Of a DNA stretch of 34,357 nt, positions 8,352 to 14,570 are shown piece by piece. Location: contig CALWLN010000019.1 of the NCBI GenBank assembly GCA_944381535.1, forward strand, positions 1 to 34,357, in the 5' to 3' direction. The stretch comes from an uncultured Lachnospiraceae bacterium (GTDB lineage: Bacteria; Bacillota; Clostridia; Lachnospirales; Lachnospiraceae). Each line of letters opens with the position of its first letter. The first letter of the stretch is position 1. Both the position numbers and the translations under genes were made by a program. The notes beneath the pieces were generated by a model, which ran no database searches, was not told the DNA's origin, and was given only the letters and a program-made list of their open reading frames with translations.

Positions 8352-8425
8352 CTTAGTCGTCTCCTTTTGTGTGTTTTGTATATATTCATGTGATTCTTTT
8401 ACATATTTTTGTTTCCTTTTGTATT

Positions 8426-8454
8426 ATCGTATCATACGAATTGCGTTTTTTCAA
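8426..8454 (-). promoter_or_regulatory. Promoter of the cas operon
   Basis: On the minus strand TTGAAA (8449-8454, 5/6) and TACGAT (8426-8431, 4/6) are exactly 17 bases apart, and a TG one base before the -10 gives an extended -10. Predicted transcription begins near 8419, about 68 bases before the ATA start of cas3. The -35 box overlaps the left arm of an inverted repeat (8453-8462). Confidence 0.65.
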
Positions 8455-8498
8455 GTCATAGCACACAGAAACGGTCCGGTTTCAATGCGCTATGACTT
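8453..8498. repeat. 10-bp inverted repeat over the cas -35 box and the end of the DUF3892-like gene
   Basis: AAGTCATAGC (8453-8462) and GCTATGACTT (8489-8498) are perfect inverted copies separated by 26 bases. Inside the spacer GAAAC/GTTTC can pair too. The left arm covers two bases of the cas -35 box; the right arm lies in the last codons of the upstream gene. It could be an operator for the cas promoter or a transcript-end hairpin; there is no U-run after it on either strand. Confidence 0.55.
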
Positions 8499-8748
8499 TT
8501 AGATTATCCTGTCTTGTGTCATTGTCTTCAGATCTGACATATCTTTCTCCGTAGATACTCTTGGCAGGTATCAAATTCGGATACGGATAAATGTTTACCT
8601 GTATGGTATTTGGGTTTTGAAGCAGATAATCGTGGAGCTGTTCTTTTTTGTGGTAGATTCCTGTAACGTCCAGTAAAATGGAGTCAATCTCCTGTACGTT
8701 ATTAGACTCTGTACAGCCCCGCTTCATTTTGATTTTTGTTGCCTTCAT
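8482..8748 (-). CDS. Small DUF3892-like protein
   Basis: An 88-residue protein of unknown function. Its end, ERYVRSEDNDTRQDNLKVIA, resembles the tail of the DUF3892 family, where a Tyr-[VL]-Arg-[ST] segment is followed by Asn-Leu a few residues later. The N-terminus MKATKIKMKRG also fits a beta strand starting that fold. No signal peptide or membrane segment is seen. The ATG has AAGGA nine bases upstream. The stop lies only 28 bases before the cas -35 box, so read-through into cas3 is possible. Family assignment is by eye and moderate. Confidence 0.6.
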   Translation of the reverse strand: MKATKIKMKRGCTESNNVQEIDSILLDVTGIYHKKEQLHDYLLQNPNTIQVNIYPYPNLIPAKSIYGERYVRSEDNDTRQDNLKVIAH

Positions 8749-8845
8749 GCTCTTTCATCCTTAAATTAAAATGTTGTGCGTCTTTCTTCCCAACGAACAA
8801 AATTAATGTTTGCGGAAAAGTTGCGCTGTTTTTAGGCGGAAAGCA

Positions 8846-8874
8846 TTGACAATTGGATAGAGAAAAGATAAAAT
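8846..8874 (+). promoter_or_regulatory. Near-consensus plus-strand promoter without a gene
   Basis: TTGACA (8846-8851, 6/6), a 17-base spacer and TAAAAT (8869-8874, 5/6) form one of the best promoters in the window, pointing right. No plus-strand reading frame with a ribosome binding site follows before 9240. An imperfect inverted repeat (8850-8864 with 8893-8907) brackets the -10 box. Confidence 0.6.
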
Positions 8875-8880
8875 AAGTTT

Positions 8881-8962
8881 TGCGAAAAGTATATCTCTAT
8901 TCAATTTGAGGTAGCTTTCCTTCCCCTCTGAGATTTGCCGATCTTGGAGGGGATTTGTCCTT
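8881..8962 (+). ncRNA. Candidate small RNA upstream of the cas operon
   Basis: A transcript from the promoter at 8846-8874 would start near 8881. It would contain a strong hairpin at 8922-8953: arms TCCCCTC..AGAT and ATCT..GAGGGGA with a 2x2 internal mismatch and a six-base loop, followed by TTTGTCCTT. The whole 8749-9238 gap holds no convincing coding frame. No known RNA family was recognised. Transcription and ends are inferred. Confidence 0.35.
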
Positions 8963-9008
8963 ACATCAATAAAATACCATAATAGTAATATTTTGTCAAT
9001 ATTTTTTT

Positions 9009-9044
9009 AATATGCAACAATGTAAATTTATATTGTTGCATATT
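9009..9044. repeat. 13-bp perfect inverted repeat in the AT-rich gap
   Basis: AATATGCAACAAT (9009-9021) and ATTGTTGCATATT (9032-9044) are perfect inverted copies around a 10-base AT spacer. This is the size and symmetry of a dimeric regulator's operator. It is flanked by T-rich sequence but lacks a GC-rich stem, so a terminator is less likely. Confidence 0.6.
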
Positions 9045-9197
9045 TATATTTTAGAAATACAAGCATTAACATATTGCCTTGAAATACGACATTTTCTCTA
9101 TACTATCTTGTACCTTTTTGAAAAATATGTTAGATTATTTCTGTCAGGATTTTTAATTCTGTGAGTTGAAAAACATTTTTGCTTATTAATATTTGTG

Positions 9198-9234
9198 AAA
9201 AGGCGGCTGTCTTACAAACAGTCGCCTTTTTCTC
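9198..9234 (-). terminator. Rho-independent terminator of the HEPN/MNT operon (bidirectional)
   Basis: AAAAGGCGGCTGT (9198-9210) pairs with ACAGTCGCCTTTT (9218-9230) across a seven-base loop, with one mismatch. A T-run follows on both strands. It begins a few bases after the stop of the HEPN gene and could also end a plus-strand transcript from 8846. Confidence 0.85.
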
Positions 9235-9238
9235 AATA

Positions 9239-9646
9239 CTACATTCTACCCTGGATATACTTCTTCACCTCTCCGATCACTTCTTCGGCCGTTGCCACCT
9301 GTTCAACCGCTTCCTCTTTACTGGCAATATAAAAATCATCATAATCACTTTTATGGCGTATCACCTCTAACCTTGCCAGCTTACGGCCAATATCTTTGGA
9401 AAAAATATCCGTGTGAACATAATTTTTATTAAAATAAGCCAACGTATCCTTATGCCTTTTAAACGCTTTCGGCTCTAATGCTAAAACAGCGTCCACCGCA
9501 TGAAAACATGCATAGTACGCTCTGTTATTTCCTGCTTTATATTTTCCGGCTTCCAAAAGTATTTTCGCCGATTCCAAATCATCTATAGCCTGTTCCAGCT
9601 TATATTTAGCAACATCCTGATAATTCCCTGTCCGTTCTTTTTCCAC
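9239..9646 (-). CDS. HEPN-domain protein (partner of the nucleotidyltransferase)
   Basis: A 135-residue all-helical HEPN protein. Typical segments are YKLEQAIDDLESAKILLEAG in the first helices, then NNRAYYACFHAVDAVL, and near the end EVIRHKSDYDDFY. In HEPN/MNT modules the HEPN member is usually the toxin and the nucleotidyltransferase its antitoxin. Here the usual RNase motif R-x4-6-H is replaced by R-H-K-S-D-Y, as in the HEPN branch that keeps a DY pair, so RNase activity is doubtful. The start is GTG, sharing one base with the stop of the nucleotidyltransferase gene (TAGTG), so the two are translationally coupled. A terminator follows. Confidence 0.85.
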   Translation of the reverse strand: MEKERTGNYQDVAKYKLEQAIDDLESAKILLEAGKYKAGNNRAYYACFHAVDAVLALEPKAFKRHKDTLAYFNKNYVHTDIFSKDIGRKLARLEVIRHKSDYDDFYIASKEEAVEQVATAEEVIGEVKKYIQGRM

Positions 9647-9975
9647 TATAGCTCCACACCTTCTTCTTCCACATTTTTATAAAACATATACGCATTTTTC
9701 CAGTAATTAAAATGATCAACGTTCAGAACAACAGGCATAATCTCCGTCTGGTTCTCCCAGTTAAAATCATAGGTGATATCAGATACCTTATTCTGATACT
9801 GCTCCATTTGCGCCTCATCCAGGTCAACCAGTATCATGACGTCTATGTCAGAGTCATTTCTAAAATCACCCCTTGCATAAGAGCCAAATAAAATAATCTT
9901 TTTAATATGGGATTCGGATACAGACTCTAACTTGTCCCGATACTGTCTTAATAACTCCTCCATATTTTTCGACAT
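9646..9975 (-). CDS. Minimal nucleotidyltransferase (MNT-type, probable antitoxin)
   Basis: A 109-residue minimal nucleotidyltransferase of the pol-beta superfamily. The core motif GSYARG (31-36) is followed by NDSDIDVMI with the metal-binding D43 and D45. In characterised HEPN/MNT pairs the MNT protein AMPylates the HEPN partner and silences it; that role is inferred here. The frame is open 13 codons further upstream, but the ATG at 9975 has AGAGGTG seven bases before it and gives the family N-terminus MSKNMEELLR. It lies 57 bases downstream of the Fic stop. Confidence 0.85.
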   Translation of the reverse strand: MSKNMEELLRQYRDKLESVSESHIKKIILFGSYARGDFRNDSDIDVMILVDLDEAQMEQYQNKVSDITYDFNWENQTEIMPVVLNVDHFNYWKNAYMFYKNVEEEGVEL

Positions 9976-10032
9976 CAGATACACCTCTTTTCTATCTACT
10001 CTACAAAATAACATTACACACAGACCGACCCG

Positions 10033-10818
10033 TCAGCGAATGATTCTCCGGCCTCCGGTACCGTCACGATAACCGGCTTTCCTGCAAATCTGCTTTTTCC
10101 ATGTCTTTTCCGTCTGTTCCCTCAGAAAATCAAGAAGAGGACGAAGCTCCTGTCTGATATCCCAGGCCTCCAGCGCGTCGTAGTAAAATTTTCGATCCTC
10201 CTCATGGATTGTCACAGGCGGGTGATTGTGCATCACCAAAAAATAATTCATTGCCAACCGGCCGGTGCGCCCGTTGCCATCCGCAAAGGGATGAATATTT
10301 TCAAATTTTGCATGAAAATACGCCGCAGCTATGAAAGCATCTTTGTCTGAGACTTCCTTTAACTCTGTCAGCAATTCGGCCATTTCTTCCTGCACGTCCT
10401 CCGGCGGGGCTCCGATTTCTTCTTTTCCGGTTACATAATCGTGATGCTTATATTCTCCGGGTCGTTCCCCCAACTGCCATCTGCGTATATCATAGGTATT
10501 CCGGGTCAAACGCTTTTGCATTTTCTTGATGAGTACTTCATCGAAAGGCCATTTTTCACGAAATGCAATCAAAAACAGTTCATAGGCATCTTTCTCGTTA
10601 CGAATCTCAAACAATGTTCGCAAATCCCCGGTATAAGATGTTACACCGTCATGCTCAAAAATTTCTCTGGTATCATGATAGGTAATATTATCATTTTCAA
10701 TTTTGCCGGAATGATAAGCAAAGGCAATACTGTGTCCGTTCAGCACTTCCGCAAGCTCAGCGTCTGTGGTTATCCCTTTCTCTTGCCACCAGCTAACGAC
10801 TTTCTCGTAATCGGTCAT
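10033..10818 (-). CDS. Fic-domain protein with N-terminal inhibitory helix
   Basis: Fic proteins transfer AMP, or other phosphate-containing groups, to target proteins. The 261-residue protein carries the full catalytic motif HPFADGNGRTGR (176-187). It also carries an inhibitory-helix motif S-x-x-x-E-N at 37-42 (SGKIEN), whose Glu blocks ATP binding in self-inhibited class II Fic proteins. Both parts are intact, so a regulated AMPylator is likely. No membrane segment is seen. The ATG has GGAGGG ten bases upstream. It precedes the HEPN/MNT pair on the same strand and may share its transcript. The target cannot be inferred. Confidence 0.9.
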   Translation of the reverse strand: MTDYEKVVSWWQEKGITTDAELAEVLNGHSIAFAYHSGKIENDNITYHDTREIFEHDGVTSYTGDLRTLFEIRNEKDAYELFLIAFREKWPFDEVLIKKMQKRLTRNTYDIRRWQLGERPGEYKHHDYVTGKEEIGAPPEDVQEEMAELLTELKEVSDKDAFIAAAYFHAKFENIHPFADGNGRTGRLAMNYFLVMHNHPPVTIHEEDRKFYYDALEAWDIRQELRPLLDFLREQTEKTWKKQICRKAGYRDGTGGRRIIR

Positions 10819-10980
10819 TTTATCACATCCCTCCGGATTCTATCCTCTAAAATATATCCTCTGGGTTATATTTTCTCATATTTACGGCTGACATTCAAGC
10901 GAATTTATCCCTTGCCAAAAATCTCACACGACACGTTGTAACAGTTCAGACAGCAAGCCACAGACCGCCTTCTCCGAATC

Positions 10981-11262
10981 CTATTCGCTGCTGCGTTCCT
11001 CCAACACCATCTCATCAAATCTCTCCAAAAATTCTCTGGAATTTGTCCAGGTCTGCGTGCCGTCATCATTTTCAGGCGGATACCCGGACAGCTCCGCCAA
11101 AGCCCTGGCACAGATATATTCATACAGTCCCGCCTCAGGGCTTTTATAAATGATCCAGTACAGGGGCTTCATGGCCGCCTCTCCCATGCCCAGTACCTTT
11201 TTATACCGGTCGCTGTCATGCATCACTCTTATTAAAAGTATCTTCCCAGATTGTTTTTCCAT
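10981..11262 (-). pseudogene. Small hypothetical protein, probably the C-terminal remnant of a longer gene
   Basis: A 93-residue frame. From about residue 14 (MHDSDRYKKVLGMGEAAMKP) it resembles the C-terminal half of small HEAT-like bacterial proteins that usually have an N-terminal part missing here. The first 13 residues and the ATG lie in a 60-base patch (11228-11287) that is 95 per cent identical to part of the esterase gene at 21408-21467, read in another frame. The frame therefore looks like a chance fusion. A later ATG at 11223 would skip the patch but has a poor ribosome binding site. Whether any protein is made is open. Confidence 0.5.
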
Positions 11263-11287
11263 CCTGATATACCTTCATATAATCCAG
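11228..11287 (-). repeat. 60-bp displaced copy of an esterase-gene segment
   Basis: Bases 11228-11287 match 21408-21467 at 57 of 60 positions. In the esterase this codes the end of the first lectin-like repeat (DYIKVYQDGRTIWEDNFNK). Here the same frame reads DYMKVYQDGKTIWEDTFNKSDA and then stops. Similarity ends abruptly on both sides. The rest of the gap 11263-11560 holds an imperfect hairpin near 11287-11313 and the antitoxin promoter region. Confidence 0.75.
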
Positions 11288-11514
11288 GGAAAATACGCGA
11301 AACTGCGTTTTCCGATACAACATAGATTGATTCTTACATATAGAAGCTTCCGAATCAAAGTTGATGAAGTCATTTTAATACGAATATTCCCAAAATGCAA
11401 GAGAAAATTTTATAGTATCCACGCATGTTTTTGCAACAGCTCCACCACTGAAGTGAAAAATCAAATGAAAAATAAGCTGTCAGTTAGTGCACTGATTTAG
11501 TGGTATAAAATAAG

Positions 11515-11546
11515 TATAATATAGTCAGAATATTACTATCAGTAAT
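11515..11546 (+). promoter_or_regulatory. Promoter -10 and probable operator of the antitoxin gene
   Basis: A perfect -10 box TATAAT lies at 11515-11520; the matching -35 is weak. Just downstream, ATTACT (11532-11537) and AGTAAT (11541-11546) form a perfect inverted repeat between the start of transcription and the GGAGG. Phd/YefM antitoxins bind such palindromes to repress their own operon, so self-regulation is likely. Confidence 0.5.
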
Positions 11547-11560
11547 CTGGAGGTATCGCC

Positions 11561-11866
11561 ATGAATATTCGTCCATCCGCAGCAATCCGTCAAAACTACA
11601 ACGAGATTGCCGATATGTGCAGAAAGACTTCAGAACCGGTTTTCCTAACCAAAAACAGCGAGGGAGATTTAGTTGTTATGGACATCGAAACCTACAACCG
11701 CAGGGAAAAAATGCTGAAACTTCGTGAAGAGCTGCTTGCTGTCGAGGAGGACAGGATGCATGGAAGCAAAGGATACTCTGTTGATGAAGTTGCTACAATG
11801 ATGCGTAATGCAATCAAGGAGGCGGCAGGCATTGGAACCGCAGAATATCTGCGTGTTCCGGCGTGA
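11561..11866 (+). CDS. Phd/YefM-family antitoxin, without an adjacent toxin
   Basis: A 101-residue antitoxin. The N-terminal Phd/YefM DNA-binding fold is clear: MNIRPSAAIRQNYNEIADMC, then EPVFLTKNSEGDLVVMDIETY. A helical toxin-binding part follows to about residue 88 (VATMMRNAIKEAA). The last residues (GIGTAEYLRVPA) do not look like the usual tail. The RelE/ParE-like toxin gene normally found next is absent; only 11 bases separate the stop from the convergent glycosidase gene. ATG with GGAGG upstream. This is the only convincing plus-strand gene here. It may neutralise a toxin encoded elsewhere or be a relic of a truncated pair. Confidence 0.85.
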   Translation: MNIRPSAAIRQNYNEIADMCRKTSEPVFLTKNSEGDLVVMDIETYNRREKMLKLREELLAVEEDRMHGSKGYSVDEVATMMRNAIKEAAGIGTAEYLRVPA

Positions 11867-11874
11867 TAACGCCG
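11859..11874. terminator. Compact hairpin between convergent genes
   Basis: CGGCGT (11859-11864), loop GATA and ACGCCG (11869-11874) form a 6-bp stem exactly where the antitoxin and the glycosidase operon converge. It could end both transcripts, but neither side has a T-run. Confidence 0.35.
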
Positions 11875-11877
11875 TCG

Positions 11878-13158
11878 CTAATCGCTGCCAGATTGATGCT
11901 CCCATACAGCCCGCCCCACACCATTCAGCCTCTGTGCCGCATACAGATAAAACAGCATACAGCTGGAGTACCATTCCGAACACTGGCTTGGCTCCCCGGT
12001 AAAGGGATCCAGCTCCTGTCCCAGCTTCATATCATCAAAGCATCTTGTCCAGGCTTCCAGCCATTTCCGACAGATATGGTCAAAGTCCTCACCAAACCCG
12101 TAGTCGTCCATCCATCTGGTACAGCGCAGGGCAATCAGCGCCTGGGAATAATATCCCCAGCAGTTCCCCGGCATGTGTCCTTTGCAGGAGGGATCACACA
12201 CCGCCATGGAGGGAAACGGATATTCCGTCCAGAATTCCTCCGGATTTTTGATGTGCCGTGTGTAGATCTCACGGATCAGCTCACTGTCCGCTTCCGGATC
12301 CAGCACCTTTTCCTGAAACAGATGAAAAATCGTGCTGGAAAGATATTTCCGCTTTTTCCCATGCTTATCCACATCATAAAAGAAAGCGTCCTCCTTGTCA
12401 TAGCAGATCTCAAACAGCTTCTGCTTTACTTCCGCCGCCCGCTGCTCCCATTCCTGCGCTTCCTGTTCTTTCCCGCACAGCCGTGCCAGGGCAGCCAGAG
12501 CCTTCTGCGTGCCGTAGAAATTCGCATTCATATCCACCGCGATCACCGGCACTACGTCATCCTGAGGCAGAACAGCCGCATTCATCGGTTCTCCATCCTT
12601 CTCATAGCGCCCCGGACAGGAGAAGCCCTGGATTCGGCCGCTCCAGTCATGCCCTGTGTCATATCCCACAAACTGCTCCACCAGCCCCAGGCCTCTTGTC
12701 ATGCGATATTTCCGAAGCCAGCCATCCCACTTCTTCGCCGATTCATAAACCCGCTCTGTAAGACGGGAATCCTCCGCCATCTGACAGACCTCCAGGCAGA
12801 GGGCCGGGAAGGAGACGCATTCCTGAATATGACTATAGCCCATCCACTCTCCCTGCCAATTTACCGCCCTGGCCGGATCCCGGTAAAAGCAGGGATACTG
12901 GCCCTCCGCAGTCTGATTGTCAATGAAGAACTGAATCGTATTCTTCGCGATGGCAAGCCGTTCGGGCAAAACTTCCCCGGAAAGCTTCGCATAAAAAACT
13001 GCGTCATATACATGCTCCAGCCACAATCCCGGATACTCCGTGGAGATAAAAAAGAGCGGTGCGTCGGAACCATGGAAACACCCGATGTGCTTTTCTTCAA
13101 TTCTCTGACTGATTTTATCACAGATTATCCTTACTCTGTCTCTCTCCTGCTCTGTCAT
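11878..13158 (-). CDS. (alpha/alpha)6-barrel glycoside hydrolase, MGH1/GH63-like
   Basis: A 426-residue cytoplasmic protein with the repeated aromatic/acidic helices of (alpha/alpha)6-barrel glycosidases. Examples are FISTEYPGLWLEHVYDAVFY, CPGRYEKDGEPMNAA, VDMNANFYGTQKALAALARL and SEWYSSCMLFYLYAAQRL. The VD-N-A-x-x-Y-x-x-x-x-ALA pattern is shared by trehalase, GH63 and mannosylglycerate-hydrolase-like enzymes. The specific sugar is not evident. The frame is open 20 codons further, but those overlap the GH30 gene. The ATG at 13158 lies 16 bases after the GH30 stop, with GAGGG upstream. No signal peptide, so it acts on imported oligosaccharides. Last gene of the operon. Confidence 0.75.
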   Translation of the reverse strand: MTEQERDRVRIICDKISQRIEEKHIGCFHGSDAPLFFISTEYPGLWLEHVYDAVFYAKLSGEVLPERLAIAKNTIQFFIDNQTAEGQYPCFYRDPARAVNWQGEWMGYSHIQECVSFPALCLEVCQMAEDSRLTERVYESAKKWDGWLRKYRMTRGLGLVEQFVGYDTGHDWSGRIQGFSCPGRYEKDGEPMNAAVLPQDDVVPVIAVDMNANFYGTQKALAALARLCGKEQEAQEWEQRAAEVKQKLFEICYDKEDAFFYDVDKHGKKRKYLSSTIFHLFQEKVLDPEADSELIREIYTRHIKNPEEFWTEYPFPSMAVCDPSCKGHMPGNCWGYYSQALIALRCTRWMDDYGFGEDFDHICRKWLEAWTRCFDDMKLGQELDPFTGEPSQCSEWYSSCMLFYLYAAQRLNGVGRAVWEHQSGSD

Positions 13159-13174
13159 TTTTTCTTCCCTCTTC

Positions 13175-14515
13175 CTACACTTTTTCTTCCTTGCGAGAAT
13201 GAAATATATACGTCCCAATAGAATGAGCCTCTGCTGTGGTCTTCACGATCTTTCCCTGGATACTGAAGAAAAAGGGAATCTCATCTTCTGTGGTATTGAG
13301 CACAATGGAAACAATGCTTCCATCCGGATTTTTGAAAGAAACAGTGCCAATGGCAGAAGTCCATTTGCTGCTTCCGATCCTCTTCGCTCCCTTTTTCACA
13401 TACCTGCTGAAATGACCGATGTAATAATAGGAATCATGGACATATAATGTATCGTTCTGCGTATCCGCCATGATGGGCGCATCGCAATAATTTCCCACAT
13501 GATTCGGCCCACCCTTTTCATCCAGCAGCAGATTCCAGTCGCAGAACATATTGCAGTAATTGTTGAAATTGCCAATCATATCGTGAGCGTACTTTTCACC
13601 GATCTTCACCGTGTCCTGGGCTCCAAGGCTGTACTCATAGCATCCCTCTGAAAAGACAAGAGCTCTGTCCGGATATAATCTGTGAAACATTTCCAGCTGT
13701 TCAAAATGATCGCCGCTGTACCAGTGAAACGCGATTCCATATATATATTTTCCCGCTTCTTCATCTCCCAGCATGACCCTGGATCTTGAGATCACACGCT
13801 CCTTGTTATGATCCCAGAACATAATCTTGACACCGATTTTTTCCATTTTGGGGCCGAGATAATTTTTTACAAAATCCCGTTCCTCTTCAGCGGTATAGAC
13901 GCAGGAATCCCATGGCTGCACTGCCTTCGGCTCATTCTGAACCGTGATTCCCCAGATATCGATGCCACATTTCCGATATTCCTCAATAAATTTCACATAA
14001 TACTCTGCCCATAACTCAAAGTATTCCTCTTTCAGCTTCCCGCCCCGATTCATCTGCCCGTTTGTCTTCATATAAGCAGGTGGACTCCAGGGGGAGGAAA
14101 AGATACAGATATCGCCATAGGCCATGGCTTCCTTAATCATGGGAATCACAGAACCTTTGTCGCGCTCAATATTAAAACTCTCCAGGGTATCGTCATTTTC
14201 CTCCACGCAGGAATAGTTCCCCAATGAAAAATCGCAGCTGTTCATATGAATCCGTCCCAGGTTATATCCGATTCCCTCCACAGGATCAAAATAAAGCTTT
14301 AAGACCTTTTCACGATTCTCGCTGCCAAGCTTGTCCAGGGTGGTGGAGGCGGCCTCCGTAAAGGCTCCTCCAAAACCCTCAATCTCCTGGTATTCGATAT
14401 CCGGGAAAATATTGATCAGCCTGCCTTCCTCTCCGTTATCTTCTGTAACAACAGCCTCCTGCATTTCCTGCATTGGCTTGCAGCCTTTGATTGTCTTGAT
14501 TACTTTTACATTCAT
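13175..14515 (-). CDS. Glycoside hydrolase family 30 enzyme (cytoplasmic)
   Basis: GH30 enzymes are retaining beta-glycosidases (beta-glucosidase, beta-1,6-glucanase, beta-xylosidase or glucosylceramidase types). The 446-residue protein shows the TIM-barrel hallmarks EIEGFGGAFTEA, LGRIHMNSCDFS and FSSPWSPPAYMKTNGQM. The acid/base E195 is in VQNEP and the nucleophile E290 in FSEGCYEY. A C-terminal beta-sandwich (NPDGSIVSIVLNTTEDEIPF) completes the usual architecture. There is no signal peptide, unlike many family members, so it should work on imported sugars. GAGGAG stands nine bases before the ATG. Substrate specificity cannot be decided from sequence alone. Confidence 0.92.
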   Translation of the reverse strand: MNVKVIKTIKGCKPMQEMQEAVVTEDNGEEGRLINIFPDIEYQEIEGFGGAFTEAASTTLDKLGSENREKVLKLYFDPVEGIGYNLGRIHMNSCDFSLGNYSCVEENDDTLESFNIERDKGSVIPMIKEAMAYGDICIFSSPWSPPAYMKTNGQMNRGGKLKEEYFELWAEYYVKFIEEYRKCGIDIWGITVQNEPKAVQPWDSCVYTAEEERDFVKNYLGPKMEKIGVKIMFWDHNKERVISRSRVMLGDEEAGKYIYGIAFHWYSGDHFEQLEMFHRLYPDRALVFSEGCYEYSLGAQDTVKIGEKYAHDMIGNFNNYCNMFCDWNLLLDEKGGPNHVGNYCDAPIMADTQNDTLYVHDSYYYIGHFSRYVKKGAKRIGSSKWTSAIGTVSFKNPDGSIVSIVLNTTEDEIPFFFSIQGKIVKTTAEAHSIGTYIFHSRKEEKV

Positions 14516-14524
14516 AGAAAATAG

Positions 14525-14561
14525 CTCCTCTTTTATTTTCGCTGCCCTCCCGGTTCACCGG
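14525..14561 (-). repeat. Intergenic scar made of two pieces of the GH78 gene region
   Basis: Bases 14525-14546 match 15594-15615, the sequence just after the GH78 stop, at 21 of 22 positions. The adjoining 14541-14561 match 16368-16388, inside the GH78 gene, at 20 of 21. The two matches meet at an eight-base direct repeat, GGCGGCGA, present at both places in GH78. This is what an internal deletion of a second GH78 copy would leave. It now provides the ribosome binding site of the GH30 gene. Confidence 0.6.
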
Positions 14562-14570
14562 CATCCTGTT

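Noticed and set aside
9009-9044. Inverted repeat as a rho-independent terminator
   Set aside because: The stem is mostly A/T and no clear T-run follows on either strand; a true terminator lies nearby at 9198-9234.
10905-11123. 72-codon minus-strand frame overlapping the 93-residue frame
   Set aside because: No ribosome binding site; its Arg/Cys-rich translation looks like an out-of-frame reading of the neighbour.
11863-13221. 452-codon open frame on the plus strand
   Set aside because: It is antisense to the (alpha/alpha)6 glycosidase, has no ribosome binding site, and its translation is rich in Pro, His and Arg with no recognisable domain; GC-rich codons in the real gene explain it.
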